In this document: piece by piece, positions 36,229-44,921 of the stretch
Numbering within the stretch: the stretch's first letter is position 1
Layout: the number at the start of each line of letters is the position of its first letter
Source: Flagellimonas hymeniacidonis
Lineage (GTDB): Bacteria; Bacteroidota; Bacteroidia; Flavobacteriales; Flavobacteriaceae
Reading direction: 5' to 3'
DNA: 64,000 nucleotides
NCBI RefSeq assembly: GCF_008040165.1
Contig: NZ_VRUR01000001.1
Span: 1,073,349-1,137,348, forward strand
Made by a program: the position numbers and the translations under genes
Notes under the pieces: generated by a model
Database searches by the model: none
Told to the model about the DNA's origin: nothing
What the model saw: the letters and a program-made list of their open reading frames with translations, nothing else

Positions 36229-36648
36229 CTAATGTTCCACGTGGAACAATTTTATCTTTTCTTCCTCTTTACTCCGCATCAATATACGCTCTTCATCTGT
36301 CTTATCTCCAAAACCCATAAGGTGTAATATGCCATGACTCATGACCCTTAATAGCTCTTCATCTAAACTTACTTTGTAAGCTTTAGCATTCTCATTGACT
36401 CTTTCAGTTGAAATAAAAATATCTCCTGAAAGTGTCTTTCCATCTGAATAATCAAATGTTATAATGTCTGTATAAGTGTCATGATTTAAATAGTCCTGGT
36501 TGATACTAAGAAGATAATCATCAGAGCAAAATATATAGTCCAACTCTCCAGCCAAAAAACCCTCTGACATAATTATTCTAGTAATCCAATCGGAATATTG
36601 GGTTTTGCTCTCTAAAACAAAGTCCGACTTAAAATGAAACTCAATCAT
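36229..36648 (-). CDS. ybeY: Endoribonuclease/rRNA maturation factor YbeY
   Basis: A 139-residue protein with the YbeY core: LSINQDYLNHDTYTDIITFDY and GDIFISTERVNENA, then the metal-site segment MSHGILHLMGFGDKTDEE. In E. coli the site is HGxLHLxGYDH with three His; here the third ligand position is Asp. I recall the same change in other Bacteroidota. YbeY acts in 16S rRNA 3' maturation and ribosome quality control. The end of the gene encodes LFHVEH and coincides with a perfect parS palindrome. The start overlaps the DUF4175 stop by 8 bases. Confidence 0.93.
   Translation of the reverse strand: MIEFHFKSDFVLESKTQYSDWITRIIMSEGFLAGELDYIFCSDDYLLSINQDYLNHDTYTDIITFDYSDGKTLSGDIFISTERVNENAKAYKVSLDEELLRVMSHGILHLMGFGDKTDEERILMRSKEEEKIKLFHVEH
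36233..36248. other. Perfect parS-type palindrome inside the 3' end of ybeY
   Basis: TGTTCCACGTGGAACA, identical to the site at 34333, spans the last codons of ybeY and ends two codons from its stop. The two sites are exactly 1900 bases apart, bracketing mnmG. Being inside a coding region constrains the C-terminus of YbeY to LFHVEH. Confidence 0.8.
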
Positions 36649-39600
36649 TCTTAAAATAAACCTTTACCCTCTTCGCGTAATTTTGCCGCAAAGGTAGTGC
36701 TTGTCCATTTAATATTTCAATGTCGTTCTGGTATTCCTTGAGCAACTCTGGTTTCGTGGTTATAGGGTTCGTAAAGTTGTTTAAGTTTGTGTTGCTTTCT
36801 CGTTCCTTTTTCCTGCCCTGTTTTAGGGTTGCATCTTTGAGTTTCAACAGTTCGTGCTGAATCGTATTTACTTTACTTCTAGTGCGCCTCGTAATTCCAT
36901 TTTCCAATAAGTCATTTTCAAAATCCCCCATCTGCCTAATCAACTTTTTCGCAAGATTCCTGTCCGCATTATTGATTAAATCATTCAGCTGTTTTTCCAG
37001 TTGTTGACGGATATATTGTTGTTCTTTATAGATTTCATATATCTCGCTCAAACTCATTTCTCCATCGCCACTTTCACCGCCACTTCCATTTTCACTTCCC
37101 TGTTGTCCATTCCCATTCTGTCCTTCCTTTCCATCATTTTTTCCTCCTTCATTCCCGTCCTGTCCTTTTTTACCAGAACCTTGCTTTTCTCCTTCTCCTT
37201 TGTGACCTTCCCCTTCTTTTCCCTGTTGCCCAGATTTACCTTTACCCTGTTCTCCAGAACTACCCATCTTCTCTTGAACACCTTGCTGTCCCTTAATGAT
37301 ATCCGGCAGCTGAAAATCACCACCTCCCTGACCGCTGCCTTGGCCAGGTTTCATATTCTGTTGCATGTTATCCAGAATATTCGCCAAAAAATCAGCCAAT
37401 GCATTCGTCGCATTTATAACATATTGTTGATATGATGCTCCTTGAAAAACTTGGTTTTCGGCTATGCTTTGCAATGACTTGTCAATATTATAATATACCT
37501 CAGTAATTTGCTCATTCACAAACTCTGACAACTCCGCTCTTCTAAGAGACAAAGCGAATAAACTGTCATCAACATGCTCAAACAACCTTCGTAATTCCTT
37601 TTGATCTCTTACTGTTTTAGAAAACTGCGAAATGTCAACATCTGAACCTTCCACGGTCTCAAAAAGGGTTTCTTGCTTAAAAGAAAAGGTCACCAAATTA
37701 TCCAAAATTTGTCTCAACATTTCCGCATCTTCTGTAATAGAAGAACCGCCACCACCCATGGAGCTTTGCTGTAATGATTTGCTCATCTCTTTCATCTTTT
37801 GGGCAGCAGATTTCTGTTTTTGGCTAGCCTTGTTTTTAGCTGCTTTACTTTTTTCTTCTTCCGAATTTTCTTGCTCTTCCTTACTCTTATTTAGTTCCTC
37901 CAATGCCTTTTTCTGATCTTCTTCAACGCCTTCTTTGTCCCTATCCTGAACATTTATGCTCATCGGCTTTTTCAAGTTCTCATTATCTTTTTTAAGCTCA
38001 TTCAACTCCTTGGCCAATTCCTTAAAATCTTCATTCAACTTTTGTTGCTTCGCTTCTTCCTCAGAAATAGCACTATCCTCCTCCGAAAGCTTTTCTTGTT
38101 TCTCTGATAACTCATCGAGCTCTTTAGATAGCTGCGCCATTTTCTCTGTTACATAATATCGTTTGGTGAGCTCTAAAATCTGCTCTAAATTTCTGGCGCT
38201 TGAACTCTGCTTCCTGCCAAGTTCGTCTAGCTTCTTTTTTAGTTCCTCTTTGTCAATTTTATCAGCAAGCTTATTTAGTTCCTCTAACAGTTTCTCGTTC
38301 TTTTTTGCTTCAAGCTCCTGTCTTTCCAGTCTCTCTTGTAACATTTTCTTTCTCTCATCGGAACTATCATCCTTATTCAAACTTTCCTTTAACTGTTGAC
38401 TGAATTTCTCCATCAATTCCTCTTGGCGTTCCTGCTTCTGTAAAAAATCTTTTATCTCATTTTTATCATCAAAGTTCAAGGTCTTTTCTTCCTTTTGCTT
38501 GTCATTGATTTTTGAAAGGGTTTCTTGCTGTTCTTTATATTTTTCAAGAGACCTATCCATCTTATTCAAAACAGAATTTTGAAACTCTAACTCTTTGTTT
38601 TTCAGTTGGTTACTGTCAAATAATGCTGTGTCAAACGTTTTGCTTTTAGTTAGCTTACCGTTTCTAAGTCCATCATTATCAACAACTTCAAAATACAACT
38701 TATAGTTCTTCCCTTTCTCCAGGGTAAACCCTGAAGGAAATGTATAATAAAACTGGTGCACATTGTTGTTGGGTGATTCCAAAACCACTCTTTGAATATC
38801 TCGATTATTATCTGCTGGATAGCACACAACTCGTATCTTACTCACCTTGTAGTCATCCGCAGCTTGGCCTGTATAAAATGATTGGTTTTGATGTATAGAA
38901 TCCAAAACCTGCTCCACCTCAACTGTCGGATAGGCATCCTTAACAACTTCCAATTGATAACCAAGTTTTTCAAAATCCTGTACATTTTTATTCGATGTGC
39001 TCAGCTCATAACTTAAATCATTATAAACCTTAACCGCATGTTCGAACACATTTTGATCCTTGACAAAAGCAAAAGTCGTATCACTTGCTGACATTTGAAT
39101 TTCCTCTACATGCCTGCCCTCAATATTCCAACTTACTTTAGTGCCTTCGGGAATAACCGCATTTCCGGTTCCAGTAATTACCTCAGTTGTTCGTTGTATA
39201 TACTTTGGAAAATCGAGCTGCATTTTAAAATCAAGTAAGGACGGAGTTCTAAAACTTCGGACCGTATAATGCTTGGAGTTCCACCCATTGGCTGTTACAT
39301 AAAAACTGCTCTCGTTGACGGGCGCCTCAAACGTATGCGTATAAACACCATTACGGTTTTTAAGCAATAGCTCCTCCCCATCAATTACCATAAATACATT
39401 TTCTGGTTTTACCTCTCCTGCAGTGGTCACCTGTATGGTCAAAGGTTCATTATCCAAAACCTCCAGCCTTTCATTCAATATTTGAAAAGTAAACGGTGCC
39501 GGCTGTTCAAACGCCAAGTCATAATTAACTACTCTTTTGTATGAATTAAAAAAGGAAACGATATTGCCAGACAACCAAATGAAGCTTAAAATAAGCACTG

Positions 39601-40075
39601 GAATCACCACATACTTTGCATATTTAAAACTCTCTTTAAAGTCAATTGCTTTCTTAAACGAAACTTGACTCAAGCCTTCACTTCTTTGTTCAATACTCGC
39701 CAACAAAAGTTCGGAAGCAGATTTGTTTTCAGCCAACTCCAACAAATTGTATAGCTTATCATCAATTTGAGGAAAATGTTTTCCAATGAGCACCGACGCT
39801 TCTTTGTTGGATATCCCTTTTCTAATCTTAAAAAGAAAGAATAGCGGAACTAGAATAAACTTATAAATCAAGAACAGCTCAACCACTAAAAAAATCAGAA
39901 ACAGTACAAGGCGCCAATCTTGGTTCAACCAAAGCATATATTCCAAAGACATTATGCCAAGCATAAAAAGAAGTCCAATCGCTAAAAACAGCAGACTTCC
40001 TTTAATCAATTGCTTTGTATAATACTTCTTGGTAAACTCGTTGAGCTTATCGAGTATCTTATGATAACTGTTCAA
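36641..40075 (-). CDS. DUF4175 family membrane protein, giant with coiled coils
   Basis: A 1144-residue protein. Two adjacent helices (about 25-48 and 54-80) and another near 152-172 anchor it in the inner membrane. Residues about 180-480 look like beta-rich periplasmic domains. From about 500 to 730 there is a long coiled coil very rich in Glu, Lys and Gln, and about 925-1015 a Gly/Gln/Lys low-complexity linker (GQGSGQGGG). This is the layout I know as DUF4175, found across Bacteroidota, function unknown. The start is TTG 40075; the only ATG nearby (40082) is out of frame and soon stops. It overlaps ybeY by 8 bases. Confidence 0.82.
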   Translation of the reverse strand: MNSYHKILDKLNEFTKKYYTKQLIKGSLLFLAIGLLFMLGIMSLEYMLWLNQDWRLVLFLIFLVVELFLIYKFILVPLFFLFKIRKGISNKEASVLIGKHFPQIDDKLYNLLELAENKSASELLLASIEQRSEGLSQVSFKKAIDFKESFKYAKYVVIPVLILSFIWLSGNIVSFFNSYKRVVNYDLAFEQPAPFTFQILNERLEVLDNEPLTIQVTTAGEVKPENVFMVIDGEELLLKNRNGVYTHTFEAPVNESSFYVTANGWNSKHYTVRSFRTPSLLDFKMQLDFPKYIQRTTEVITGTGNAVIPEGTKVSWNIEGRHVEEIQMSASDTTFAFVKDQNVFEHAVKVYNDLSYELSTSNKNVQDFEKLGYQLEVVKDAYPTVEVEQVLDSIHQNQSFYTGQAADDYKVSKIRVVCYPADNNRDIQRVVLESPNNNVHQFYYTFPSGFTLEKGKNYKLYFEVVDNDGLRNGKLTKSKTFDTALFDSNQLKNKELEFQNSVLNKMDRSLEKYKEQQETLSKINDKQKEEKTLNFDDKNEIKDFLQKQERQEELMEKFSQQLKESLNKDDSSDERKKMLQERLERQELEAKKNEKLLEELNKLADKIDKEELKKKLDELGRKQSSSARNLEQILELTKRYYVTEKMAQLSKELDELSEKQEKLSEEDSAISEEEAKQQKLNEDFKELAKELNELKKDNENLKKPMSINVQDRDKEGVEEDQKKALEELNKSKEEQENSEEEKSKAAKNKASQKQKSAAQKMKEMSKSLQQSSMGGGGSSITEDAEMLRQILDNLVTFSFKQETLFETVEGSDVDISQFSKTVRDQKELRRLFEHVDDSLFALSLRRAELSEFVNEQITEVYYNIDKSLQSIAENQVFQGASYQQYVINATNALADFLANILDNMQQNMKPGQGSGQGGGDFQLPDIIKGQQGVQEKMGSSGEQGKGKSGQQGKEGEGHKGEGEKQGSGKKGQDGNEGGKNDGKEGQNGNGQQGSENGSGGESGDGEMSLSEIYEIYKEQQYIRQQLEKQLNDLINNADRNLAKKLIRQMGDFENDLLENGITRRTRSKVNTIQHELLKLKDATLKQGRKKERESNTNLNNFTNPITTKPELLKEYQNDIEILNGQALPLRQNYAKRVKVYFKND

Positions 40076-40180
40076 AATCCATATTATTTACTACCAAGAT
40101 ACCTGATAGCAGGGAATAGTGCTGAAAACTTTTTGTTAAAACACATCCCTTAAACTGTTTTCTAGTGCTGGGCCAAGTAG

Positions 40181-40188
40181 TATCTTTG
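40181..40188 (+). promoter_or_regulatory. Candidate -7 element (TATCTTTG) of gltX
   Basis: TATCTTTG ends 19 bases before ATG 40208. It gives a short leader of about 12-14 bases. The region also holds the divergent start of the DUF4175 gene; no -33 TTG was seen at standard spacing. Confidence 0.5.
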
Positions 40189-40207
40189 CGGCTCAATTTG
40201 GTGTCAC

Positions 40208-41719
40208 ATGAGTCAAAAAGTACGGGTTCGTTTTGCTCCCAGCCCAACGGGGCCATTGCACATAGGTGGTGTTCGCACTGCTTTATTCAATTATTTGTTT
40301 GCCAAAAAACACGGTGGTGATTTTGTGCTCAGAATTGAGGATACTGACCAAAACCGCTATGTGGAAGGTGCAGAGGCATATATTGTGGAAGCTTTAAACT
40401 GGTGTGGTATTCCTTTTGATGAAGGGCCAGGGAGAGAAGAAGCTTTTGGGCCCTACAGACAAAGTGAACGGAAACATTTGTACAAGGACTATGCTCTGGA
40501 GCTCATTGAAAAAGGGCATGCTTATTATGCTTTTGATACCTCGGAGCGATTAGATTTTCACCGTAAAGATCATGAAGAAAAAGGCAAGACTTTTATCTAT
40601 AATTGGCACAACAGGCTAAAGCTTACCAACTCCCTTTCGTTGTCTGCCGAAGAGACACAAACAAAACTGGATGCCGGAGAAGATTACGTTATCCGATTTA
40701 AATCACCACAAGACCAGGAAATAGTTTTGAATGACATTATACGTGGAGAAATTAAAATAGACACCAATGTTCTTGATGATAAAATCCTTTTTAAAAGTGA
40801 TGGTATGCCTACCTACCATTTGGCGAATATTGTGGATGACCATTTAATGGAAATTACGCACGTAATTCGCGGTGAAGAATGGTTGCCATCTTTGGCCCTT
40901 CATCAATTATTATATAATGCTCTTGATTGGAAGGCGCCCAAGTTTGCACACCTGCCCCTTATCATGAAGCCTGTTGGTAAAGGAAAATTGAGCAAACGTG
41001 ATGGTGAAAAAGGAGGATTCCCCATTTTTCCTATATCGTGGAACGAATCTCAAGGGTATCGCGAAGCGGGATATTTTCCAGAAGCGGTTATTAACTTTTT
41101 AGCGCTATTGGGATGGAATCCTGGAACGGAACAAGAGCTATTTAGTTTGTCAGCATTAATTGAAACCTTTAGCTTGGAGCGTGTAAACAAATCCGGCGCA
41201 CGCTTTGATCCTGAAAAAACAAAATGGTACAACCACCAATACCTCCAAAAGAAAAGTGATAAAGAACTTGCATTCTCATTTATTGCATTTCTTCAAAATA
41301 GTTTCACCTCTCTTCCTGAATCTGCAGTCAACCTAGAATATGTTACAAAAGTAGTTTCGCTAGTTAAGGAGCGTGCCGATTTTGTTTCCGATTTATGGGA
41401 ATTGGGCAACTACTTTTTTGAAGCACCTACCAGCTACAATGAAAAAGCGGTAAAAAAACAGTGGAAGGAAAATACGCCACAACTGATGCAAAAAGTAGCT
41501 GAGATTTTGGAAGTTACCGAAGACTTTAACTCAGCAACTGTTGAATCCAATGTTAAGGCCTGGATTACGGATAATGAACTTTCCTTTGGAAAAGTGATGG
41601 GCCCTTTAAGGTTAATCATTGTTGGAGAATTAAAGGGGCCTCATATTTTTGATATTCTTGCTTTATTAGGAAAAGAAGAAAGTGTAGGAAGGATAAAAAA
41701 GGCCTTAGAGACAATCTAA
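40208..41719 (+). CDS. gltX: Glutamate--tRNA ligase
   Basis: A 503-residue class I aminoacyl-tRNA synthetase. The HIGH-type motif is PTGPLHIGGVRTALFN near residues 13-28, and KLSKRDG near 261-267 is the KMSKS equivalent. RIEDTDQNRYVEGAE and HVIRGEEWLPSLALH are GluRS features that separate it from GlnRS, which is present elsewhere in the window (42972-44657). It loads glutamate onto tRNA-Glu in the cytoplasm. Length is normal. It is divergent from the DUF4175 gene and is followed by the SPFH gene after 89 bases. Confidence 0.96.
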   Translation: MSQKVRVRFAPSPTGPLHIGGVRTALFNYLFAKKHGGDFVLRIEDTDQNRYVEGAEAYIVEALNWCGIPFDEGPGREEAFGPYRQSERKHLYKDYALELIEKGHAYYAFDTSERLDFHRKDHEEKGKTFIYNWHNRLKLTNSLSLSAEETQTKLDAGEDYVIRFKSPQDQEIVLNDIIRGEIKIDTNVLDDKILFKSDGMPTYHLANIVDDHLMEITHVIRGEEWLPSLALHQLLYNALDWKAPKFAHLPLIMKPVGKGKLSKRDGEKGGFPIFPISWNESQGYREAGYFPEAVINFLALLGWNPGTEQELFSLSALIETFSLERVNKSGARFDPEKTKWYNHQYLQKKSDKELAFSFIAFLQNSFTSLPESAVNLEYVTKVVSLVKERADFVSDLWELGNYFFEAPTSYNEKAVKKQWKENTPQLMQKVAEILEVTEDFNSATVESNVKAWITDNELSFGKVMGPLRLIIVGELKGPHIFDILALLGKEESVGRIKKALETI

Positions 41720-41808
41720 TTGACGGATGTGTAACAAAACTTGATCGTTGACTACCTATATCGTACAGAGTTTTGTACTTTAACTTCTTAACATAAAATC
41801 TATACGCT

Positions 41809-42738
41809 ATGGGTAATTTTCTTCTTATTCCTTTAATATTTTTTGGGCTTATCGTTCTTTTTTCTTCCTTCTTTACGGTAAAGCAGCAAACCGCAGCTAT
41901 TGTGGAACGCTTTGGCCGCTTTAACAGCATTAGACAATCTGGTTTGCAAATGAAAATTCCATTGGTGGATAGGATTGTGTCTCGTGTTGGGTTAAAAATT
42001 CAGCAATTGGATGTTATTGTTGAGACCAAAACGCTCGATGATGTTTTTGTAAAACTTAAGGTTTCAGTTCAGTATGTAGTTATCAAATCTAAAGTTTACG
42101 AAGCCTTTTATAAACTGGAATATCCACATGATCAAATCACTTCTTATGTTTTTGATGTGGTCCGTGCCGAGGTTCCAAAAATGAAATTGGATGATGTCTT
42201 TGTGAAAAAAGACGACATCGCCATTGCCGTAAAAACCGAACTTCAAGATGCCATGTTGGATTATGGATATGACATTATTAAAACCTTGGTAACGGATATT
42301 GACCCCGATGCTCAGGTCAAAGAAGCTATGAATAGGATTAATGCCTCCGAACGTGAAAAAATTGCTGCGCAGTTTGAAGGTGATGCTGCCAGAATCCTAA
42401 TTGTAGAAAAGGCGAAGGCCGAAGCGGAAAGCAAAAGACTGCAAGGACAGGGTATTGCCGATCAGCGTCGTGAAATTGCACGAGGTCTGGAGGAATCTGT
42501 CGAAGTTTTGAATAAGGTTGGAATCAATTCACAAGAGGCATCTGCCTTAATTGTAGTAACACAACATTATGATACGTTGCAATCTATTGGTGAAGAAACC
42601 AACACCAATTTGATTCTTTTGCCAAATTCTCCACAAGCCGGTAGCGATATGCTCAATAATATGGTTGCCTCATTTACAGCAAGTAATATGATCGGGGAAT
42701 CTATGAAAAAGACAAACGTTCCAAAAAAGAATAGTTAG
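41809..42738 (+). CDS. SPFH/Band 7 (stomatin-type) membrane protein
   Basis: A 309-residue protein with an N-terminal membrane helix (LIPLIFFGLIVLFSSFF, residues 4-20) and a following SPFH domain: VKQQTAAIVERFGRFNSI, GLQMKIPLVDRIVSRVGLKIQQLDV and an AMNRINASEREKIAAQFEGDA coiled-coil region near 179-199. This arrangement fits the QmcA/slipin branch. SPFH proteins build oligomeric membrane microdomains and often control FtsH-type proteases. A strong terminator hairpin lies 28 bases past the stop. There is no partner NfeD-type gene beside it, which fits QmcA rather than the NfeD-linked slipins. Confidence 0.9.
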   Translation: MGNFLLIPLIFFGLIVLFSSFFTVKQQTAAIVERFGRFNSIRQSGLQMKIPLVDRIVSRVGLKIQQLDVIVETKTLDDVFVKLKVSVQYVVIKSKVYEAFYKLEYPHDQITSYVFDVVRAEVPKMKLDDVFVKKDDIAIAVKTELQDAMLDYGYDIIKTLVTDIDPDAQVKEAMNRINASEREKIAAQFEGDAARILIVEKAKAEAESKRLQGQGIADQRREIARGLEESVEVLNKVGINSQEASALIVVTQHYDTLQSIGEETNTNLILLPNSPQAGSDMLNNMVASFTASNMIGESMKKTNVPKKNS

Positions 42739-42765
42739 AAAATCGGATTTTCTTGCTGGCTTAAA

Positions 42766-42802
42766 GAAAAAACCTCAATTGTTTAATTCAATTGAGGTTT
42801 TA
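42766..42802. terminator. Terminator hairpin between SPFH and glnS genes
   Basis: AAACCTCAATT at 42770-42780 pairs perfectly with AATTGAGGTTT at 42790-42800, with a 9-base loop and flanking A and T runs. It can end the SPFH transcript and, from the other side, the glnS transcript. The rest of the gap to 42971 shows no other feature. Confidence 0.85.
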
Positions 42803-42971
42803 ATTTGATGTTTACTAAAAACTTAAAATAAAGCGCTCTCACGGCTGATCTATAGCCAAAATATACTGTTGGGTTTCAGTAAAAAGATCTGCTAAGAAAC
42901 GCTATCTAAATTGACTGATGTTTATTGTTAAAAACAATGAGGTTTGGCTTGTTAAATAGATAACCTCTATA

Positions 42972-44657
42972 TTAATTATTTTGTTGGATTTTTGCCCAAG
43001 TGTCCCTTAAAGTAACCGTTCTATTGAAAACCAAATTTTCGGCTGTTGAGTCCGTATCTACATTAAAATATCCCAAACGTTGAAACTGAAATCTGTCTCC
43101 AACTTTTGCATTTTTCAGACTTGGTTCTAAATACCCCGTAATTTTTTTCAATGAATCTGGATTTACAAATTCCATAAAATCCTTGTCCTTATGTCCATCG
43201 GGATTTTCATCATTGAACAAGCGATCATATAAACGAACCTCAGCTTTCACAGCATGCGCAATTGAAACCCAATGTAACGTACCTTTTACTTTTCTTAAAC
43301 TTTCTTCTGTGCCGCTACCACTTTTACTTTTGGGGTCATAGGTGCACTGCACTTCAAGAATATTCCCATCGGTATCTTTGGTGCAGCTTTCCGCTTTTAT
43401 GATATAGCCGTTTTTCAATCGAACCTCACCGCCTAGCTTTAGTCTGAAAAATTTGCGATTGGCCTCCTCTCTAAAATCTTCTTGCTCTATGAACAGCTCT
43501 CTTGAAAATGGAACTTGTCTACTTCCATCGGATTCATCTCCTGGATTGTTCTCAGCCTCTAACCATTCTTCTTTACCTTCTTCATAATTCGTTATAACCA
43601 CTTTTAATGGATTGAGTACCGCCATTACCCGGGGAGCAATTTTATTCAAATGTTCCCTTACGTGAAATTCCAACAAAGAAACATCTACAATGTTCTCCCT
43701 TTTTGCAATTCCAATAGTTTCCGCAAAATTCCGAATAGATTCTGGAGTATATCCCCTTCTTCTTAATCCGGATATGGTTGGCATGCGTGGATCGTCCCAA
43801 CTATCAACAACACTCTGCTCCACCAATTGTAATAATTTACGTTTGCTTACCACAGTATGACTCAGGTTTCTTCTGGCAAATTCCCGTTGTTTGGGGCGAA
43901 GCTTTTCAGTATCTACCAATTGGTCCAAAAACCAATTATACAATTCTCTATGAGGCAAAAACTCTAATGTACATAAGGAATGCGACACTTGTTCTATATA
44001 ATCACTTTCACCATGAGTCCAATCATACATTGGGTAAATACACCAATCGGTATTTGTTCTGTGGTGGGCCTTATGCAGTACGCGATACATGATGGGGTCC
44101 CGCATTAGCATATTTGGAGAAGTCATGTCAATTTTTGCTCGTAGTACATGTTTTCCTTCTTCAAACTCTCCATTTTTCATTCTCTCAAAAAGTGATAGAT
44201 TCTCCTCTATGGAACGATTTCTAAATGGGCTTTCTTTGCCCGATTCAGTCGGAGTTCCCTTTTGTTCTGCCATTTCTTCTGAGCTCTGGCTATCAACATA
44301 AGCTTTGCCCTGCTTGATCAATTCTACCGCCCAATCATAAAGCTGTTGAAAATAGTCTGATGCATAACGCTCCGTGTCCCATTCATAACCCAGCCACTTA
44401 ACATCTTTTTTTATGGCATCTACATACTCCTTTTCCTCTTTTGCTGGGTTTGTATCGTCAAAACGTAGATTCACAGGCGCATTGTACCTAAGGCCTAATC
44501 CAAAATTTAGACAAATAGAACTGGCGTGGCCTATATGAAGATATCCATTTGGCTCAGGTGGAAACCGAAAACGCAGGTCTTGCTGCCCATATCCATTTGC
44601 CAAATCTTCCTCAACAATATGCTCAATAAAATTCAACGATTTAACTTCTTCCTCCAT
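42972..44657 (-). CDS. glnS: Glutamine--tRNA ligase
   Basis: A 561-residue class I synthetase with the GlnRS pattern: FRFPPEPNGYLHIGHASSICLNFG near residues 27-50, NLRFDDTNPAKEE near 62-74, VVSKRKL as KMSKS equivalent near 270-276, and YPMYDWTHGESDYIEQVSHSLCTLEF in the active-site region. A C-terminal beta-barrel anticodon-binding part follows. It charges tRNA-Gln directly, so this organism does not depend only on the transamidation route. Length is normal. It is divergent from sprC with 264 bases between starts, and has a TAnnTTTG box close to the ATG. Confidence 0.96.
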   Translation of the reverse strand: MEEEVKSLNFIEHIVEEDLANGYGQQDLRFRFPPEPNGYLHIGHASSICLNFGLGLRYNAPVNLRFDDTNPAKEEKEYVDAIKKDVKWLGYEWDTERYASDYFQQLYDWAVELIKQGKAYVDSQSSEEMAEQKGTPTESGKESPFRNRSIEENLSLFERMKNGEFEEGKHVLRAKIDMTSPNMLMRDPIMYRVLHKAHHRTNTDWCIYPMYDWTHGESDYIEQVSHSLCTLEFLPHRELYNWFLDQLVDTEKLRPKQREFARRNLSHTVVSKRKLLQLVEQSVVDSWDDPRMPTISGLRRRGYTPESIRNFAETIGIAKRENIVDVSLLEFHVREHLNKIAPRVMAVLNPLKVVITNYEEGKEEWLEAENNPGDESDGSRQVPFSRELFIEQEDFREEANRKFFRLKLGGEVRLKNGYIIKAESCTKDTDGNILEVQCTYDPKSKSGSGTEESLRKVKGTLHWVSIAHAVKAEVRLYDRLFNDENPDGHKDKDFMEFVNPDSLKKITGYLEPSLKNAKVGDRFQFQRLGYFNVDTDSTAENLVFNRTVTLRDTWAKIQQNN

Positions 44658-44674
44658 TTCAAAAATTTGAAGCG

Positions 44675-44682
44675 CAAATGTA
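44675..44682 (-). promoter_or_regulatory. Candidate -7 element (TACATTTG) of glnS
   Basis: TACATTTG on the minus strand ends 17 bases before ATG 44657. The leader would be about 10-12 bases. No clear -33 TTG was found. Confidence 0.5.
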
Positions 44683-44884
44683 GTAAAATCCAGCGTTTAT
44701 AGCCATTAATCATGCATTGGTGTATACAAAGAAAGCCATTTCACAACACTTTTGGTATGCCCTACAACAATATCTTTCCTTTCGACGAAATTAAAATCAT
44801 ATTTGTTATTAGAATATTATATGAAATAGTGGGTGTTTTTGGGCACCTAACTGAACTGAACAAAAATTAAGGGGCACAACGATA

Positions 44885-44898
44885 GGGCATTATTGCCC
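44885..44898 (+). other. Short hairpin in the sprC leader
   Basis: GGGCA at 44885-44889 pairs with TGCCC at 44894-44898 around a 4-base loop, 23 bases before the sprC start codon. With no T run it is not a terminator. It might affect translation of the operon; a chance hairpin is as likely. No TAnnTTTG promoter was found for sprC in the 264-base gap. Confidence 0.3.
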
Positions 44899-44921
44899 AT
44901 AACCTCTTAAAACTAACGCTG

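Noticed and set aside
37001-37435. Open frame opposite the Gly/Gln-rich part of the DUF4175 gene
   Set aside because: Its composition (Phe, Leu, Ser, Thr) is the complement of a low-complexity coding region. No family pattern, start signal or neighbour supports it.
40059-40256. Minus-strand frame across the gltX start and DUF4175 start
   Set aside because: It is antisense to the well supported N-terminus of GltX and overlaps the DUF4175 start in another frame; no family pattern.
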